From Baylisascaris procyonis (Eukaryota; Nematoda; Chromadorea; Rhabditida; Ascarididae), in the NCBI GenBank assembly GCA_037389465.1, contig JAZARR010000204.1, positions 434,001 through 498,000 on the forward strand: a DNA stretch of 64,000 bases, given 5' to 3'. The notes beneath the pieces were generated by a model. It did not search any database. It saw only the letters and a program-made list of their open reading frames with translations, and was not told the origin of the DNA. The position numbers and the translations under genes are program-made. This document shows positions 35,370 through 62,339 of the stretch, in pieces. Position 1 is the first letter of the stretch. Every line of letters begins with the position of its first letter.

Positions 35370-36690
35370 TGACATACCCTCCTTGCCTCAAGGAAAAACC
35401 GTTAGCGCCCCATATGGTGACATACCTTCCCTCTGCGTCCTTCTCTGATTCACTAGCCTCTTCACCTTTTCGGCCTCAAAAAATGCCATTTTTTTCGGTG
35501 GAAAATAATGCCGTAAACACGCGATGTTCAAATGACTTCCAATTTAGGTAGTTGGGAACAATAACAGAAATAATGTTTCATTAGTACGCAAAACATGCTC
35601 ACTGAACAACATTCTACACAGCTTCCACTATAGATTAAAGCGAATTTATAAGAGCCTCCCAAAAATTGTTGTGTAGGCTGGGAATTTAACTGTATTCACA
35701 TATCCTCTAAAACGTTTCAATTTGCGCCCCATTTTAAGAAAGGTTTATTGACAAATTGTGAGGAAAATGCCAGATTTTAAGGGACTGATGCAGAAGTGTG
35801 ATGCAGGAAATTGGTGCACGAAAGACCTATGAATGAAGATTCTTTGCGTTGCAATCAGCAACACCATTGGTACGCGACACTCCTTTTCAATATATGAATA
35901 CGACACGGCGCAATAAAACATCATCTAATAACGTTCTCATAATAAGACCCATTCTATCTCCCAAACCCCGCGTGGGCTCCAACGGAGCTAAAACTTTGGT
36001 TCACTTTATTTTGACGGCAAGATCCATACAGGATTATTGCATTTTACCAATTACCGACAGAGGGCTTCAAATAACACATGCGATGGATCGATCCCACGTA
36101 ACCAAAAAAATTATCGCCAAAAAATTGAAGTGCTTCCGTTTCCATAATCACAGATAAAATTGCATGAAAAAGGCTGCAATATCTCGCGTATGAAGCTTGA
36201 CTGTTCAACAATGCTACTGCTTCAGTGACACAAGGACAATCCCGCCCTACTCTTTTCACTCTGAGTTTAGGAGTACGCTTAATTATAAACTTCAGCATGC
36301 TTCGTGAAGTGAATTCAATGAATCTGGGAAAGGGTCACCCCAAAGTACAAATTTTTTGGAATGTTCGACATCTTTCGTGACAAAGGTAGCCTTGTTGAAG
36401 CTTAGTGAAACAGTTTGAAAGCGATTAACGTATGGTCATTTCAAGTGATTTCATCGCTAAAACGTTTGCCAACTTTTGGTCATATATTTTAGACGAAAAC
36501 GGTCATCGGAAGAACTTTTTTCCATAATAAGAACGGTAGGTAGGTCCAATGTTTGCCTTAAAGAAGTAAACCTATTATGCAGATTACATCAAATTCACTG
36601 CTTTATGGATCAAAACGATCGTACAGCAAATACACTGCGCAGCGCGCAAAATATTGATTTCTTGCAAAAGCCGATGGGTTGACTCCCTCG
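35370..36690. other. Sequence present only in duplication copy B
   Basis: This 1.3 kb has no counterpart in copy A, where the flanking sequences lie about 70 bases apart near 24950-25010. It contains open frames of about 100 and 84 codons on opposite strands (35849-36157 and 36044-36298) that overlap each other and match nothing I recognise. It could be an inserted element; no terminal repeats were found. Confidence 0.45.
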
Positions 36691-38379
36691 TTCTCAGAGG
36701 ACTAACATAGCGTTTGCGCTGAATCACGAAAAATATGAACTTTCAACAATCCGTCCAAAATTCAACGGCTCTAGACAAAATTCCTAGAGTAATATTCATT
36801 GCGAAGATACCTTCTAGATATTCATTTACAGAAAAATCATTTCAACCTTAGCCATAGCTATTATACGAAACCAGCATTCAAACGTTGTCATGCACCAAAA
36901 CAGTAACGTTTAAAAACAATTGAAATACACCGCAATTCTATGTGAGTACAATAAAATAAAACGAAATGGCATCAACATACACAAAACTATCCACCACCGC
37001 TCTGTGCGAGAACAATAAAACGAACTAACATGAATGGACGAAAACTATCTCAAATATAATGTCCATACTACCCTAAGGGCAATTTTTCTTTGTGTGTTCA
37101 GTGATCGATTAATTGCTCAACCAGTGTTTATCGTATAATCAAAATTGATCTCGCCTTTATTGATGCTATATAGGCCTCCTTTTTCTTGCCTGGGGATAGA
37201 GTTAGCGTGAAGAAATTCGAAACCACAAATGACACGCCCAAACCTCACGATCGACACAAACGATCAAAGTGCTAATTGAACGAACTCACGAATGTTTTAT
37301 ACCGTTCACAAACTAGTTCTTCGATGAGTATAAGAATAACGAAATTAATGAATCGCTAAACTTTTTGATCGTAACACCACCAACTTCAATTTTTTGCCTA
37401 TTAACAGCAGTATTACTGTGTGTCTTTTCACTTCGATACTTCAAATCCAGGTAACTATACCTTTATACTAAATATTTGATCTAATTAGCTATTTGATCAT
37501 CTAAGTAAAAATAACTAAATAACTATTTGCATATGCAAATCTGATGAAAGAAATTAGTGATCAAAACATATTTCGCAATAGTACATTCAATTGGCTGATA
37601 TTAAGATCACTTATATCTTAGCATAACATTTTTGAATTACTGATCGATGAATGGCATTAAATAAGAAAAGATTGAAGAAAATCTGCACTCCTATAAAATG
37701 CGCCTGCATTAAAAAAAGTTCTTTAACACTCCTCAGGGAACAATCAACGAGACGTGAAGATGTTGCAATACCCTAAATAATCCCTTTCACTAACCACAAA
37801 ACAAATTTTCTACTCTCCTCCTTTCAGCCATTCCCTCGATCAGTATTCATTTCTTTAAAAAAAGTGAATATAAAGTGATTGAGTTAGTGAAAAAAAATTT
37901 ACTAATAATATCAAGAGAACATTAAAAAAACATTAATAACCAACTGTCAATAAATAAATTTTATATTATCAATTCAATTTCAACGTACCAATATCAATCA
38001 ATTAAAATGTCAGCAATCATGTTCTGACGACATAAAAAAATCCAACGAGCAAATGGCATTTCCAGCATTTCGAAAGTATACTTTTCAAAGACGAAACCAC
38101 ATTTTCAATTTTTTTTTCTACTGCAACCATTCTTTCTCCACAACAAAGACGAAACCACATTTTCAAATACCTTCAGATTCAATGAATTCTAAATTTATAT
38201 TCACTGCTTAATGCTGGTAATCATTAAAAAAACTCTAGTATGCCAAACTATTACTCGTTATTATTAATCATAATAACAGTTGGCCAGTTAAGTCTATTGC
38301 ATGATTAATTATTGCGACAAATCGAATATATTTGTTAGTCAATAAATTTGAATTAACTACTTCAATTTCATGCCAATAA

Positions 38380-53204
<14,825 letters not shown>

Positions 53205-53299
53205 AAAACCGACCACAATGAATGAGCATGACGAGATGATCGTTGATATTATACCACTTCCAGTTAGACTAAATATATTTTTCGATAGTTTTTTTTTTA

Positions 53300-56200
53300 G
53301 TGTTTTATATAGACGATTGATATAAGATTCTAATCTATAGATTTAATGTGATCATCATCACCACCAATTATCTACATCCTCAAAAAACCTTATATACGAT
53401 AAATCACAGAAGTAACAATAGTAGAAGTTTCGAAAAGCACCTGGTGACGTTGAAGGCAATAGCTCCATTTTCCCTTCCCCCCCCCACCCCCCACTCCCAC
53501 ACCCCCTTTTAAGTATCATCGATGAATGATACAAATAAAAGCGATCATGCTGCAGAAAGTGACCGAAAATAACAGCGCTAACGTTTCTTACGTCTATTTG
53601 AAACAATGATCAATATTTGAACCTTTCAAATTATGGGGAAAAAAAATGTGACAATAAAATTTCATGAAAACTTAATGAGTGATTATTAAGTATAACGTAG
53701 GGAAAAAGATAAAAAATTATTACTTTTGAGTGAATTTTATTAGACAATGGAAATTTTCAGAGAAAAAATATATATACAGGAAATTTGATTTGAAAAGAAA
53801 ATTTATTGAAAAAGAAAAGAATTTCTAACAAAGAAAATCGAATGAATTCTCTTTTTTTCTCGGAAACTTGAATAGTTTCCAAACAATAAAATATAATAGA
53901 CATAAAATGAACAATTTTATAAACAATTATGAGAGAGGTCATATTATCTTCTTCAGAAACAACAATAGAAAGAAAAAAAGAAAAGAGAATCACGATAGAG
54001 AGGATGCTATAATGCTTACTAGATTTAGCTTGAAAAATATGCTACAACTTTCTAGACGATTAACAAAGAATCACTACATTGGAAGGCTAATGATGGGAGA
54101 ATGGGAGCAACGAAGAGAGAAGGGGAAAAGAATGAGGGCAACAAAATTTCCCCCCCCTCCTTATATTTCAATTAGTTCCAATCCCTCCTCTAATTTAATG
54201 AACGGAATCTTTTTCTTTTCTATTCGTTTACTCGGAAATTAATTCAAGCAAAAAAAAAATTTTTTTTTTCATCATAAATAACACTTGACATCAAATCATT
54301 TAGTAACTATTGTACAATTAAAATTTATTCAATGGCTAAATCGATATAATTCTAAAATTTAAATTTTTTTGCTTAATTTGCATAATTTGCATAATTCGTT
54401 TTTATGAGTTACCTAATTACCTATGAATTATTTGCCTGAAAGTTTCCCTTTGCCTAATTCCTCTAAAAGAATTCACCTTTAGACAAAATGTCCATCAAAA
54501 TTTTAGAACAAATCGAAACAAAAATTCATTAAAGTAAAATAACGAAAATGAAGAGCGATAAAGAACCTTCCAACCGCTGGGGCATCCATAGTGAACGAAT
54601 GAATGAATAAAGATCTCTGAGAGAACGAACGATAGCACACTGAGATCAACGATGATCAACACCTAGAGCGAATTAAATTAAAACGAAATATTCTCTGCAA
54701 TGAATAATTCGCATCTGATAAAATATTACTGCAATCATATAAAAATAAAATAAAGTAAATTAAAGAGGCTTATTTATGATTCATAGTGAAACATTTTTCA
54801 AAACTAAAATATTAATTATAAAGTGAAATTAGCAATAATTAGGTATGCAGTAATAATAAGTAATAAATAACATCTATATCTACTAATATTGATAAATAAA
54901 ATTAAACAAATAAGAGCAATTAGCAAACTCAATTGATTAAAGAAATGATGCACCACATCAACACCCAATAAACACCATCTCGTGTTATGTTAAACATTAG
55001 AATACCACAAATAAAAATATGTCAAAACAAATATCGATAAGATTTGATGATCAAAATCGATATTCTTTGTTTAAAGGTAGATCAAATATTTGTAGTGAAG
55101 CAGATGAAATAAATAATAGAGTTACTGATAAAATTTTTTTTTTTTTGAATCACGTTATTTACACTGCAAAATGAGATCATAAGAAATTCTATTCAATTAA
55201 CGTTTGTAGCTTAAATAATTTTTTAATTTCTATTCATTCCCATATAATAAGTTCAAAACAACATTAAATTTACTAGCTAGTGGATGCAAATATACTGAAA
55301 TTCTAACGAAAAAAACGATGAACAAATAGGAAAAGTGTGTAAATCTTTTAGTTCCCTAACGATTTGGTTCAAAATTCAACCGACATTTCAACGAAATCAG
55401 ACAGGATTATGCTTGTGTTTCAAGCAGAAATTGATTTTCCTGATTTCGGCTATAAGGCCCTTAATGATCACCTTATCATCGATTCTCCATCAAAAAATGA
55501 TCGATATTAAAATACTACACATCTTATAGAGAAATGCACAAATATGTGACAATCACGTCTTCTATTATGCTGTATTATCTGATATTCCTATTCATAGTTT
55601 ATTTATTCTATATTAGAAGTAAGTATACAAAGTAAATTCACATACTCTGACTATCTTTTTCAGGCAGATTTTTAATATTGAAAACAATATGCAAATTATT
55701 GCAAACTATAAGTTCTCTCATATTCCAAAAATAAAAAAATAAAATTTAGCCTCCTATATTCGAAAATGTTAGTTGTTCACTTTTTACTAGTTTTTAAATA
55801 TATAAATATTAATCTTCACTAGTGAACCTACTTATATATAAGTACTTTTCTTACGTTCGTTTTATTTCCTTACTGAAGACTGTTGAAGAAGACCAATTAA
55901 ACTGCTTTATTCCCTCTTTACTAATACCTCCTCAATATGAATCTTTTAGACTGTCATCAATTCTCTTGAAGAAACAGACAAGAAGGATACTTAGAAAATT
56001 TAACCACACCGGAAAAGTTTAGTAAAATTTAACCTCACCGAAAAATGAGAGAGAGCAAGATTTGATAGTGCCACACTGTGACACTCTCACGACTACAATT
56101 GGTTATATCATTAAAACCAATGGAATACGGACAGCAATCCTTATCAACGCCTACTGTCCGAGGGTTAACGCCATCGAACGTGCCATTTGAAGGCATAGTT

Positions 56201-57090
56201 GATAAAGCTTAGAAACGTTTTCATTTTCAAGATTATCACCACTTAATGAGGCGAAAATTGCACTTCAAAACTTCATAGACGAAAACAATGAAAATTTGAA
56301 CCTAAAATTCCATTCAATTCTATCAATTATCCGTTTTCGATGATCTATTCTAATGAGTTTTTGTTACCTATAGAAAGTCCTTATCCGCAAAGATTCACTA
56401 ATAACGAAATTCCATGCATGGATATTGCAAGTATTGGGGTGAAAAAGATGTGAAATATTCTTGAAGAGGAAACTGGGGAATCTTTTGAAGAAGAGAACGG
56501 AGAATTTTTTAAAGACGAAAGAAAAAGAGAGTCTTTGGCTTGAATTTTTGTAAAATTCCTTCGAATATAAAGATTTACGATGAGCGAAAATACAAAAATA
56601 TATTCCATTTATCGTCACATTCGCCAATTTGGGTCCCTCCGAATTTTTACAGCAATTCAAAGAATCCCATTGCATAACGATAAACGATTTCATTCGATGG
56701 TTTACGATCAAAGAATTTTGCATGTTGACCGTTCACAAAGAACTCAACAGAGAAAAGAGGTTTTGAAGCGCCGATTTTGACCTTTGACCCTCAACTACTC
56801 TGTCATGGAAACTGATTTTGAAATCTTCTTTGTTGTGCATCTTGGATTTAGTAAAACAACACCGAAAGAATAGTTGACGACAAATGCAGTCACATGGTAA
56901 TATTCGTTCATCATCGTTAGTGCGAACAATATTTCGAAAAAAATCGTTTCTTATATCTTTTTGAGAATAGTAATGAAATCTTTAAAAAAATACATGACAT
57001 CACTTTTATTATGAATGCCAATGAAAACAATATGGAAAATGATATCAATCGAATATTTTAAAAGATCTGACAATCAATTACTATTTGAAA
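53300..57090. other. Intergenic between the two ACSL genes
   Basis: About 3.8 kb of very AT-rich sequence upstream of ACSL gene 1 and downstream of ACSL gene 2. Open frames of up to 124 codons occur (53868-54242 plus, 56364-56723 minus) but are low-complexity or overlap on both strands, so none is called. Confidence 0.6.
53475..53512 (-). other. C-rich tract upstream of ACSL gene 1
   Basis: Runs of C of seven, six and five in a row lie about 270 bp upstream of the first Met of ACSL gene 1, giving a G-quadruplex motif on the coding strand. A promoter role is possible but unproven. Confidence 0.4.
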
Positions 57091-60000
57091 TCATTTAAGT
57101 TTCGAATACATTTCAGCGATTTGTGCCGCAAAATGTTCTTTAATATTAAGTCGTTTTCCTTTCAATGTTGGTGTTAGTAAATCGTTTTCAACGGTGAATT
57201 GCTCTGATGATATAAAAATATCCTTTACCTGAAAAAAAAAGATTTTCATTAAAATCCATTTCAATTTCGAGTAAACATTTCTTACAGTTACTCTTTTTAA
57301 GTTACTGTAGGATGTATTATGTGAAAGTTCGAGTAACTTTTAATAAATTTTAAGAAATTTCCAGATTTTGGCAAAAATTGATGTATCTATGGTAAACCAA
57401 CGGTAGATCTATTGATACTTCATCATGTAACGATAATTTTAGTATATCAACAATAAAAAAATCTAATGAAATATTACCTCCTAACAAGCGCAACTAAATA
57501 TTTCAACATATTATCACCAACGGAGGTATCGGTTGCCTGAGGTGGCGACAAACGTTTAGCTCGAGCTATTGCTGTATCTATGAACCTCGCCTCAGGTTCA
57601 TCTAATGCTTTTCAACGTCAACTTATGTTTTTACCTCTATATTGTGACATTTTTCACATATTGGTTACACTTTATCAAGTTACTTTATTTAGCGTCCGAC
57701 ATGAATGATACTAGTATTTTGCTCAACTTATCACTGCACTACTTAAGCAGTAATACTACCTCATCAAAGGTTTCATAAACAGTTTTCTTATGCAATAAAG
57801 TTATGCGTGATCTAAAAAACGATAAAACGAAAATAAAAACTTAAGCCAATAAATTCAAATTTTGATGAAAATATCGACTCGCTTAATTATGAGTACTTTT
57901 GAATAATTTCGAAAGTATTTTTGGATAATGGTACTTAGTAAATTTAAAAAATTCAGCGAAAACTTAGTAAATTTAAAAAATTTAGTAAAAGAAAATAATG
58001 AATTTCTACATTTTTAGAAGTGAAATCATTGTTCAATAGCACAATTATTGAAACGTAATTATGTGTGCAATTTTTGTTCCCAAAAATGCGAAGTACATGT
58101 ATTCTTTGGCACTTTAATCGTGATATGTGTGCGGTCCGCTTATCACTGCACTCAATGCATTGCAAAAAAAAATCATTTAACATTGCTGTTGATATATTCT
58201 TACATCATTAAATGAAATTATGCACGATTTGAAATGCTTATTATAAAATAGATTTAAAATTGAATAAAAATTAATTGATTCGATAAAATACGTAGCAGAA
58301 ATTTTCAAGAGTATACTACATAAACCCTAGTGGGCTGATGTTATAAACATCGTTATCACATATTGCTTGGAATTACTCATATTTAGAGTGCCCTATCGCC
58401 ATAATTTTCACCTGTTATGCGTTTCTAAAATTTTGCTTCCTCTAAACGCATGATGGCAACTTCATGTCTGCATGTCTGTCTGTTTGCATGTGTATTTGTA
58501 TGTATGTGTCTGTCTAGCAGTTTCAACTCAGCAACCGATCGGTGCAGCCTAATGAAATTTGGTGAGCATAACGCATGCCAAATCAACTGTAAGAAAGGTT
58601 ATAGACATTTAAACAAGCTAAAATGACCGCTCAAATATCGATCACATCGATTAGGCCATAAAATTGGAAATCATCTACCAAAAACTTGCATAAGCATTTG
58701 CTTTCATCAAATATTTGAAGGTATTACTTCCGCAAGATTTTAGTTATTCCTGCTAGATTATGTAATTGATTGCTGAGATGAGATGAATGATAAAATAAAA
58801 TGCACCCTTCGTACATCCTCAATCGATTATTTACTAGATTTGCTCTCTCATAATGATATCGTGATATGCAAAATTATTTGCATGAAGATGGACATGAAAA
58901 TAAATCGAAATAAATTTCTGTGGAATCTATATGCAACGTTAATGTTCTAAATGCTGTCCAAAGTATTTAAATACTATCAAATGATGTCTAAATGTTATAA
59001 AATGTACCTGTTCGAATGAGCAAAGACCCGCTTTCTTGCCAATATCGAGCATATCGACGAGGATCATCTTCTTTAGCTCCTTGTTTAAGCACAACTCCTC
59101 GAAATTAGCACCATGAATATTTAACGCATCTGCAGCAATCTTTAGTAAAACCTGAAAATGAGAGGAAATTAAATGAAAATTGATGAGAAGTTGATAAAAA
59201 ATATTTTCGGAACATTCTACGAACAAAACGAGGAAAACAATTAAAAAAATAAGTTATACATATCATATAGCCTCAAACTTCAGAAACATTTCATAGTGTA
59301 TTTTCTAATTTATATTAACGGCTATATTATCTTTATTTAATATATGAAGGGAAAAATAAATAAATAAGTCAATAATAAAAATAAGCGAACAAGTCAATAA
59401 TAAAAATAAGTAAATAAATAAGGAATAAACAAGTAAATAATTAAACATTAGCTGAAGAGTTAAAAAGGGGGACGATAATCATCTAAAGCAATTTTAAAAA
59501 CGGCATGATGAAAGAGGTACCCGGATGACTGCAATGCCTATGATGGTAGAGCAATAACCTACATCAAAAAATCCAATATTACTTCATCACTATTGTGATC
59601 TGCATGCAAGATCAAAATTAAAAAAATTTGGCATATTTCCCTTCATATCGATTAAATTTCTCTCCCCCTTCAATAGCAATATCATAACCCCATGGGTCTA
59701 TATTTGATAGTATACAATACGCTGAACCAATAAACGGCTGAAAGTACTAAATTAACGAACTTGCCTCTTCATCCGGTACGACGATCGCTACTAAACAACT
59801 TTTAAGGCTTTCACCATGAACGAATAATTGAGCGATAAATTTCGAATGTACATAGACATTCTCGATCTTTTCTGGTGCAATATATTCTCCCTTGAAATAA
59901 TAATAAAAAAATTATTTTTGCAAATAACAAATAAGTAAAGTAAGCAAGTCAAACTAGTAAATCAATTAAGTTCAAATAAAACTTAAAAAAATGAATAAAC

Positions 60001-62316
60001 TTGAATTATTTGAACTTTAGTAAAATTCATTTCAGTTAAAAGGAATATATCACAATAATAATAATAATAATAATATCAACTGCTCACTACATTTAAATCC
60101 TATTATAATATTCATAATATTCAAATTTTTTCAAGCCTTTTAGCTAATTGTAAAATAATAAACATTGCTTTATTAATGATTCTAATATCAAAGTTTTCAA
60201 AAATTTCTACTCATACTAAAAGAAAATTTCTTAAATTGTTAACTACTAGTAGTAACAAAAATTTTCGAAAGTTATCACTGCTATAAATATTTAAATTTAT
60301 AGAAATAAACCAAATTTCATACATATCACATAAATTATCTCCCATAAAAGTACACAAATTGTTTCAAAAAATCGACAAAAATTTTTTTAACTATTGTTTA
60401 TGAATTGGCTTCTCTATCAACAATTTTTTGTCAAAATCATCAATTTAAAAGGTAAAGTAAAGAATTTTCATACCTGTTGCAGCTTAAAGATGTGTTTCTT
60501 TCGGTCAATGATAGTAAGAGTTCCATTAGTGTTCCATTGTCCAATATCACCTGTATGAAGCCATCCATCAGCATCAAGAGTCTCTTTGGTGGCCTCTTCA
60601 TTTTTGTAATAACCCTTGAAAACATTAAATCCTCGTATACAGATCTCACCAACCTGAAATTACACTGATTTTATTTTGAAATATATTCTACTATTAAGCT
60701 TTAAATTTTCATCACAATGGCATCTAACATCCCAAGCAAAATGCAAAAAAAAACCAATAAAAAAAGAAAAAAAAACAACTTTGATTCTCAACACTAATTG
60801 AAATTCACAGAATTCACTTATATGCGTGTTACTGCTAAACAACGTAAATTCTACAAAGAAAAAGGAATTAAGAACAAAGTCCAAACGCCACATGTACTAA
60901 TAAAGTCCAAACGTCACATGTACTAATAAAGTCCAAATGTCGTATGTACTTTGAAAGTTTGCTTTGAAATTTTACAAAGCAAGCTTCTTTTTTTTTTTCA
61001 CAAAGCGGAATGTTCGTTTTTGTCGGCAATTTTCTGTCTGTTTCATTGGAAATGCTATCATTGCTCGTATGTAAAAGACTTTATCTACTTCTTGTCTTGA
61101 TGCTGCTGCATTATTGTTCGTCTTCTCGCAAACCTCCAAAAATTCGACTAGTATAAAGTTCCTTCGTAACATTCAAAAACGAATGTACAAGAAATGGAGT
61201 ATATTTCATTTTCATTTAGTTCATGTTTTTTGAACTGAAAAGCATTGAAATTACCATTTCAACTGTATTACTTCTAAAGGAATAACTTGTTGGAAATTTT
61301 TTTTTTGAAGCGAAGTTCATCCGGGAAATTTAACTACGATGAATTTATTCATTTTTACGGAATTTTTGAGTGGAAGAGAGATCCTATTCAAATATCAATG
61401 CTTATTAAAGAAGTCTTATTCAAAACAATATGGTATTTTGAGTACACTAAATACTCTCCAATTGATGCTGTAATACAAAACTTGGTTCCTTAGAGTTTAT
61501 AAAGCCGTTAGTGTTTTTCCCATGAATTCACCCGCAGGGTACAGGTAAATTCCCTCACATATGGTTAATTTCAATTCGCCTGATTATTACATTACAAGTA
61601 CCAAACTCACATATTCCTAAACGTGGAACTTCTGCATCTACGAATCTTTCATTGTATAAAATGTATCGAAAATTTCTATTTTAATGGGATAAAGAGGGCT
61701 AACGTTATCTTGTGCATAATAGCCAAGTTCGGGTACATCGACCAATTTAATCGCGTTGCACATTAGTGGAATACCAACGTGACCAACCGAAGGATCACCT
61801 TCCATCTGTGTTGAAGCGGCCGCTGAACATTCGGTTTGTCCTTAAAAATTCAATACTATCGCATCACAAAGAAAAGTCTTATTATCTAGCTGTTGCATTT
61901 TAAAACCACTTTTGCGTGGTGGAATGTTTATACACGATTTTTTTATATCTGAATATAAATATATGGTTTTGAATAGATTTTTTCTTGATGGAAGCAAATC
62001 TTTGAACATCAGAATTGTTTTCTTGAAGAATGTTTATGTCCCTCTCGCATCTCCCTACCCACCTCATTTCTTCCTTACAAAAACAGCATTCCAGAAACGT
62101 TGTTTCTGGTTCACCTTTTCTCTTAGTCAAAGATCAATAAATTTCATACCGTAACCCTCGACAATAATACAGCCAAGAGCTGCACGAGCGAAGCTAAGAA
62201 CAGCATCAGCCGTTGGTGCCGATCCAATTGTTAATACCCGTACACGACCACCCATTTGTTCACGAATTTTTTTAAAGACTATCCGATCGAAGAACGTATC
62301 ACTTCGAATAATCCCA
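57091..62316 (-). CDS. acsl: Long-chain acyl-CoA synthetase (ACSL family), gene 2, 3' half
   Basis: Exons on the minus strand: 62150-62316, 61704-61840, 60474-60653, 59765-59890, 59008-59151 and 57091-57228 (stop TGA). Their sizes of 167, 137, 180, 126, 144 and 138 bp match gene 1 exactly wherever gene 1 has the exon, and so do the phases, so the two are tandem paralogues. The last exon is about two-thirds identical in protein. Motifs are [21 protein letters not shown] followed by [24 protein letters not shown] and [10 protein letters not shown]. The donor of 59765-59890 is GC rather than GT. No exon for the N-terminal half is visible between 62320 and 64000, so the gene continues past the right edge. 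Confidence 0.88.
58440..58620. other. Simple repeat joined to a possible dispersed-element fragment
   Basis: A (TGTC/TGTA)-rich stretch at 58464-58518 is followed by TTTCAACTCAGCAACCGATC and GAAATTTGGTGAGCATAAC, a phrase of the kind often seen in old animal repeats. It is in the intron between exons 57091-57228 and 59008-59151 of ACSL gene 2. Identification is uncertain. Confidence 0.3.
60876..60951. repeat. 26-bp tandem repeat, three copies
   Basis: AAAGTCCAAACGCCACATGT plus ACTAAT recurs at 60876, 60902 and 60928, in an intron of ACSL gene 2. Confidence 0.88.
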
Positions 62317-62339
62317 CTGAAAAAAAAAAAGAAATTAGA

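Larger units (their letters stand above)
29600..38200. repeat. Large segmental duplication, right copy (B)
   Basis: This is the partner of 20740-27200. It holds the intact sugar transferase gene and its upstream flank. Relative to copy A it has about 1.3 kb of extra sequence at roughly 35370-36690, which could be an insertion here or a deletion in A. The right edge ends about 180 bases before the stop codon of the first ACSL gene. Confidence 0.85.

Noticed and set aside
53868..54242. Plus-strand frame of 124 codons
   Set aside because: It has low-complexity, K/R/N-rich composition typical of AT-rich non-coding DNA, no splice context, and an antisense frame that is also open.
56364..56780. 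Overlapping minus 119-codon and plus 66-codon frames
   Set aside because: They overlap on both strands, F/S/K-rich by composition, and have no recognisable domain between the ACSL genes.
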